In this document: one piece after another, positions 24,069-26,883 of the stretch
Layout of the letters: every line of letters begins with the position of its first letter
How positions within the stretch are numbered: position 1 is the stretch's first letter
Assembly: GCA_002396385.1 (NCBI GenBank)
Contig: DGTD01000027.1
Coordinates: 1-26,883, forward strand
Direction of reading: 5' to 3'
Length of the DNA: 26,883 nucleotides
Source of the DNA: Bacteroidales bacterium UBA4345
GTDB taxonomy: Bacteria; Bacteroidota; Bacteroidia; Bacteroidales; Paludibacteraceae
Translations under genes and position numbers: made by a program
The notes under the pieces: model-generated
What the model saw: the letters and a program-made list of their open reading frames with translations, nothing else
The model's database searches: none
Told to the model about the DNA's origin: nothing

Positions 24069-24470
24069 ATGAAAAAAATCATTCTAATCCTTCCTATCTT
24101 GTTGTTATCGTTCGTTACCAACGCGCAAGAACAAAGCAACAATCAAAGCGAAAAACTCCAGTATGAGGATGCGAAATCACACATAGATGGTCCCACAATG
24201 GAGATTGTCCATTTTAATAACAGTTCAGACTACTACCGCATAAACAAAGAGACAGGAGAGGTCTGGTTATTGAAAGGCGAGAGGATGTACTTGCTAGATG
24301 TTGAGAATTCAACCAACAACACCACATATAAAGGCAAGACCAACTACCAACTGGTAGCCGGACAAGAGGTCTATCTGATGAACGTAAACACAGGAGACAT
24401 CTGGTACCTGAAAAAGACAAAACCACTCGCATACGGCAGTCCTCGTTTTGTTCTGACCTATCAGAAATAA
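24069..24470 (+). CDS. Small secreted protein with two N-TG-W-LK repeats
   Basis: A 133-residue protein with a clear signal peptide (MKKIILILPILLLSFVTNAQ, cleavage near residue 20). The mature part has two similar beta-hairpin-like segments, YRINKETGEVWLLKG (56-70) and YLMNVNTGDIWYLKK (102-116), sharing N-x(2)-TG-x-(V/I)-W-x-LK. No family was recognised and no catalytic motif is seen; it is probably periplasmic or secreted. It is divergent from the BACON-like lipoprotein gene, the two sharing a 207-bp intergenic region. Confidence 0.72.
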   Translation: MKKIILILPILLLSFVTNAQEQSNNQSEKLQYEDAKSHIDGPTMEIVHFNNSSDYYRINKETGEVWLLKGERMYLLDVENSTNNTTYKGKTNYQLVAGQEVYLMNVNTGDIWYLKKTKPLAYGSPRFVLTYQK

Positions 24471-24643
24471 GAGGACCTGGCTTTTTGTTTGGAACAGATC
24501 ATTATGCGTTTTTTCATTTAAGAGGGAGGCTTCCGGTATTCATGCACAATGCCGAACTAACGAAATAAAACAACTAAAAGCCGACCGAGAAAATATATGC
24601 ATATTGTCATCGGGAAACATTCACAGAGCTAGATACAAGAAAG

Positions 24644-24677
24644 AAAAAGCCGCGGGGAAATAACCCAGCGGCTTTTT
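24644..24677. terminator. Terminator downstream of the pdxJ/TIM-barrel pair (bidirectional)
   Basis: AAAAAGCCGC (24644-24653) pairs with GCGGCTTTTT (24668-24677), with an inner GGG/CCC helix. T-runs on both strands. It lies about 70 bp past the stop of the minus-strand gene. The remainder of 24471-24745 holds no gene; a 14-bp palindrome TTTATACGTATAAA follows at 24676-24689. Confidence 0.85.
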
Positions 24678-24745
24678 TATACGTATAAACCAGCCAAAGG
24701 CATCCGCACAAAAGGCAGAAAGAACCGTTATCGGCACCTATACAA

Positions 24746-25447
24746 CTACACACAAAGAGGAACTGCGTCGGAAAGTACAGTTTCTTCAGAATTGATAAAA
24801 TCGCAAACTTTGTTGATCTGTTTGGCCATAGAAGAGCCAAATTTGCAGTCGAAGAAAGCGCTACCGATGGTAAAAGCCCAAGGCTGAACCTTTTTAATAA
24901 ACCGGAGCCGCTCGTAGCTGTTGATGCTGCCAGCCACACAGACCTGAACGCCAGATTTCGAAACCATATCGGAAACCAGCTGTTGTGCATTGTCGGTGTA
25001 ACGGTAACCCAAGAGGTCAACGCCTGAGACACCCAACGCCTTTAACCTTTCAGCTTCCGCCAACATAGACTCGACAGAGCCTTCCAAGACAGAAGGCCGC
25101 CCAGTAATACGGCCAACAAAAGGCATGTAGGTGATATTGTGGAGCTGGCAGAACTGAAGAATAGAATCGTGGAAGCAAGTGCCCATAAGGATGTCGCAAC
25201 CGCACGAAGCAGCCATCTGAGCTCCTTCAAGGCCCTCCTTTTCAGAATAAGCGACCACTTCCAACACGGTACGTTTGCCGCAATCCTTCATCTTGGCATA
25301 TATACGCCGCATTTCCTCGATAGGAAGCGGTTTTTCTTTAAACCCCCAATACAAAGCCTTGGTATCTTTACATTGTTCGAAGACCTGGTATGCGTTTCGC
25401 ACAGTAAGGTCGTTATGGGTGAGCATTACAATAAGTTCTGTATTCAT
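24746..25447 (-). CDS. TIM-barrel protein of unknown function, coupled to pdxJ
   Basis: A 233-residue cytoplasmic protein using the ATG at 25447; an in-frame ATG at 25465 would overlap pdxJ by 16 bp and is less likely. Alternating strand/helix pattern of a (beta/alpha)8 barrel: ELIVMLTH (4-11), ALYWGFK (31-37), TVLEVVAY (60-67), DILMGTCFHD (85-94), YMPFVGRITG (107-116), GVDLLGYRY (142-150), VQVCVAGSINS (167-177) and WAFTIGSAFF (190-199). The last two strands resemble the phosphate-binding pair of HisA/TrpC/NanE-type barrels. No named family could be assigned. It starts 2 bp after the pdxJ stop, so it is almost certainly cotranscribed, and a link to vitamin B6 or sugar-phosphate metabolism is a guess from context. 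Confidence 0.78.
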   Translation of the reverse strand: MNTELIVMLTHNDLTVRNAYQVFEQCKDTKALYWGFKEKPLPIEEMRRIYAKMKDCGKRTVLEVVAYSEKEGLEGAQMAASCGCDILMGTCFHDSILQFCQLHNITYMPFVGRITGRPSVLEGSVESMLAEAERLKALGVSGVDLLGYRYTDNAQQLVSDMVSKSGVQVCVAGSINSYERLRFIKKVQPWAFTIGSAFFDCKFGSSMAKQINKVCDFINSEETVLSDAVPLCV

Positions 25448-25449
25448 AG

Positions 25450-26166
25450 TCAATCTTTCAAGCATTTAAGATATTGGTGAATAGTTTCTTTAATACCCAA
25501 GTAGAGGGCATCGCTAATCAGAGCGTGACCGATGGAAACCTCATCGACCCAAGGAATCCGCTTATGGAAAAAAGCCAGGTTCTCAAGGCTCAGATCATGA
25601 CCCGCATTAAGTCCGATTCCGCATTCGCGCGCCACTTCAGCCGCCAGCACATAGGGTTGAATGGCCTTTTCAGGGTCGGCAGCATAATGCGAGGCATAGG
25701 CTTCGGTGTAGAGTTCGACACGGTCGGCACCAATTTCAGCCGCCTTTCTGATCATGTCGGGAATGGGATCGACAAAGATAGAAACGCGAATACCATGTTT
25801 TTTGAAGTCTTCGACCACATTACGTAGGAAATCGGCATTCCGTAGGGTATCCCACCCCGCATTACTAGTAATGGCATTGTCGGCATCAGGCACCAGCGTC
25901 ACTTGGGCAGGCTTCACATTAGTAACCAGTTCAATAAATTTGGGAATGGGGTTCCCCTCAATATTAAACTCTTGTGAAAGCAACGGCCGAAGTTCATTCA
26001 CATCGGCATAGCGTACATGGCGTTCGTCGGGCCGGGGGTGCACCGTAATGCCCTGGGCACCGAATTGTTCACAATCTAAAGCAAATTTTACTAAGTTGGG
26101 CATGTTGCCGCCACGAGCATTGCGGATGGTAGCAACCTTGTTGATATTTACACTTAACTGGGTCAT
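25450..26166 (-). CDS. pdxJ: Pyridoxine 5'-phosphate synthase
   Basis: A 238-residue TIM-barrel enzyme that condenses 1-deoxyxylulose 5-phosphate with 3-amino-2-oxopropyl phosphate to form pyridoxine 5'-phosphate in the DXP-dependent vitamin B6 pathway. Seen: [18 protein letters not shown] at the N-terminus (the Bacteroidota variant, with NK where proteobacteria have DH), [15 protein letters not shown] (39-53), [24 protein letters not shown] (129-134), VELYTE (150-155), [12 protein letters not shown] (185-196) and [14 protein letters not shown]. Length is normal. The first gene of a two-gene unit with the TIM-barrel protein; pdxA is not in the window. Confidence 0.96.
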   Translation of the reverse strand: MTQLSVNINKVATIRNARGGNMPNLVKFALDCEQFGAQGITVHPRPDERHVRYADVNELRPLLSQEFNIEGNPIPKFIELVTNVKPAQVTLVPDADNAITSNAGWDTLRNADFLRNVVEDFKKHGIRVSIFVDPIPDMIRKAAEIGADRVELYTEAYASHYAADPEKAIQPYVLAAEVARECGIGLNAGHDLSLENLAFFHKRIPWVDEVSIGHALISDALYLGIKETIHQYLKCLKD

Positions 26167-26254
26167 CTCTTATTTTTTTTGCGTAAAATTACCATGCTTT
26201 CCAAGAATAGAATAATACTTATTCCAGAGCGGAAAACATTTGCTCCGAAAAAGA

Positions 26255-26283
26255 CAAACGTAAAAGACATGAGGACACCCAAA
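26255..26283 (-). promoter_or_regulatory. Candidate promoter of pdxJ
   Basis: Minus strand TTTG (26280-26283), 17-bp spacer, TACGTTTG (26255-26262). Both boxes match consensus, but the spacer is slightly short. The leader is about 85 nt. Confidence 0.5.
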
Positions 26284-26496
26284 GGGGCAATAGGGCATAA
26301 ATCACAGCCAGTGTTCATTCGTTTTTTCTAAAAACAGCGTGTATTAATAGTGAAAAGAGACCTGGGCAACGGATTGGTAGTGACGCAGAAGGTGGTACGT
26401 TAGCGAACGGGAGCAACGCAACAGCAACCAAAAGAGACCAGCCACACCAAGACCAAGTTTCCCCAAAGAGCACTAAGAGACAAAGAAAAAGGAAGT

Positions 26497-26532
26497 TTTG
26501 AAGTATAAAGTGGCAAATAGTTAGTAACTTTG
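26497..26532 (+). promoter_or_regulatory. Candidate promoter of alaS
   Basis: TTTG (26497-26500) and exact -7 box TAACTTTG (26525-26532), spacer 24 bp, longer than usual. A small dyad AACTT-TGC-AAGTT (26526-26538) overlaps the -7 box. The leader is about 80 nt. Confidence 0.5.
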
Positions 26533-26545
26533 CAAGTTAAAATGC

Positions 26546-26576
26546 GACAGGGGCAGAGGTGTCACCCCCTGCTGTC
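26546..26576 (+). promoter_or_regulatory. Hairpin in the alaS leader
   Basis: CAGGGG (26548-26553) pairs with CCCCTG (26566-26571); the flanking GACAG/CTGTC offers an alternative extension with a bulge. No T-run follows, so it is not a simple terminator. It lies about 45 nt before the alaS ATG and could modulate translation; function unproven. Confidence 0.4.
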
Positions 26577-26620
26577 TGTCGGAACAAAGAACAGAAAAAT
26601 AACATATACAAAATAAAAAC

Positions 26621-26883
26621 ATGCTTACAGCAAAAGAAATTCGCCAATCGTTTCTCGATTTCTTCGCATCGAAAGGGCACTTGATAGTGCCATCGGCACC
26701 AATGGTTGTAAAGAACGACCCCACACTGATGTTCACCAATGCAGGTATGAACCAATTTAAAGACATCATTTTGGGAAATGCGGCACCAAAGAGCAAACGC
26801 TGCGCCGACTCACAGAAGTGCCTCCGTGTTAGCGGCAAGCACAACGACTTGGAGGAAGTAGGCCACGACACCTACCACCACAC
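26621..26883 (+). CDS. alaS: Alanyl-tRNA synthetase (3'-truncated by window edge)
   Basis: The first 87 codons of a class II aminoacyl-tRNA synthetase that charges tRNA-Ala. Seen: [46 protein letters not shown] (motif 1 region), [29 protein letters not shown], all highly characteristic of AlaS. The remainder (full family length about 870 residues) lies beyond the window. It is divergent from pdxJ, with a leader of about 80 nt bearing a hairpin. Confidence 0.95.
   Translation, partial: MLTAKEIRQSFLDFFASKGHLIVPSAPMVVKNDPTLMFTNAGMNQFKDIILGNAAPKSKRCADSQKCLRVSGKHNDLEEVGHDTYHH

Larger units (their letters stand above)
26167..26620. other. 454-bp non-coding region between pdxJ and alaS
   Basis: Divergent intergenic region. 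It contains the pdxJ promoter, the alaS promoter and leader hairpin, and about 200 bp (26300-26500) without a convincing gene. That part is purine-rich on the plus strand and holds a direct repeat AAAAGAGACC (26353-26362 and 26430-26439) and a small hairpin CGTT-AGCG-AACG (about 26398-26409). No known RNA family was recognised. Confidence 0.55.

Noticed and set aside
24746..25447. Copper-homeostasis CutC identity for the TIM-barrel gene next to pdxJ
   Set aside because: The CutC N-terminal signature (a 'GADRIELC' type motif) is absent; the resemblance is limited to a general TIM-barrel pattern.
26353..26440. Possible SRP or other housekeeping RNA because of GGGAGCA and short stems
   Set aside because: The diagnostic SRP helix 8 sequence and long pairing are absent; only short, non-specific stems were found.
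26301..26501. Open plus-strand frame ending in a basic KRQRKRKF tail upstream of alaS
   Set aside because: There is no ATG start, composition is biased by purine-rich DNA, and it ends inside the alaS promoter region; not supportable as a gene.
26521..26871. Minus-strand open frame opposite the alaS start
   Set aside because: Antisense to a clear AlaS N-terminus; no motif.

Overview
The window looks like chromosomal DNA from a Bacteroidota member, most likely an anaerobic, polysaccharide-degrading Bacteroidales. The reasons are: three secreted proteins end in a type IX secretion (T9SS) sorting tail; most genes are preceded by the Bacteroidota -7 box TAnnTTTG rather than a Shine-Dalgarno; lipoproteins carry an acidic stretch after the lipid cysteine, typical of Bacteroidota surface lipoproteins; and BACON-like, BIG2 and AAA/DUF4143 proteins are present. 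A 2-oxoacid:ferredoxin oxidoreductase beta subunit at the left edge fits anaerobic metabolism. Species cannot be assigned.

Layout. 1-1006: 3' part of korB with its terminator. About 1087-6700 is an accessory-looking, AT-rich stretch: a four-helix membrane protein with an internal duplication, a small divergent membrane protein, an AAA+/DUF4143 ATPase preceded by three 32-bp tandem repeats, and two tandem paralogous surface lipoproteins whose mature parts show a three-fold 'DLN-GAGG-YIYLYY' pattern suggesting a beta-prism. The two lipoprotein genes share an almost identical leader, promoter and signal peptide but have diverged mature parts. 6741-13962, all on the minus strand: a multidomain GH5 endoglucanase with T9SS tail, a 1249-residue NtrY-like histidine kinase, and rlmH. 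14093-17555, minus strand: a T9SS-secreted polysaccharide lyase 14-like protein and a BIG2/DUF2135-like lipoprotein. 17776-18633: nadC. 18714-19889, minus strand: a secreted YD-repeat protein. 20160-23272, plus strand: an ABC exporter half-transporter followed by a GH5-like T9SS protein that has lost its acid/base Glu and two active-site His. 23349-24470: a BACON-like surface lipoprotein and a small secreted protein. 24746-26166, minus strand: pdxJ followed 2 bp later by a TIM-barrel protein of unknown role. 26621 to the end: start of alaS.

How the genes fit together. Housekeeping genes (korB, rlmH, nadC, pdxJ, alaS) are interspersed with extracellular glycan-handling genes: an active-looking cellulase with two binding modules, a lyase-like protein and a catalytically degraded GH5 that may bind rather than cut glycan. 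No SusC/SusD pair is visible, so this is not a classical polysaccharide utilisation locus. No tRNA, rRNA, CRISPR array, intact insertion sequence or prophage was seen. The most unusual items are the GH5 pseudoenzyme, the duplicated three-fold lipoproteins with a shared 5' module, and the dyad-containing tandem repeats in front of the ATPase.
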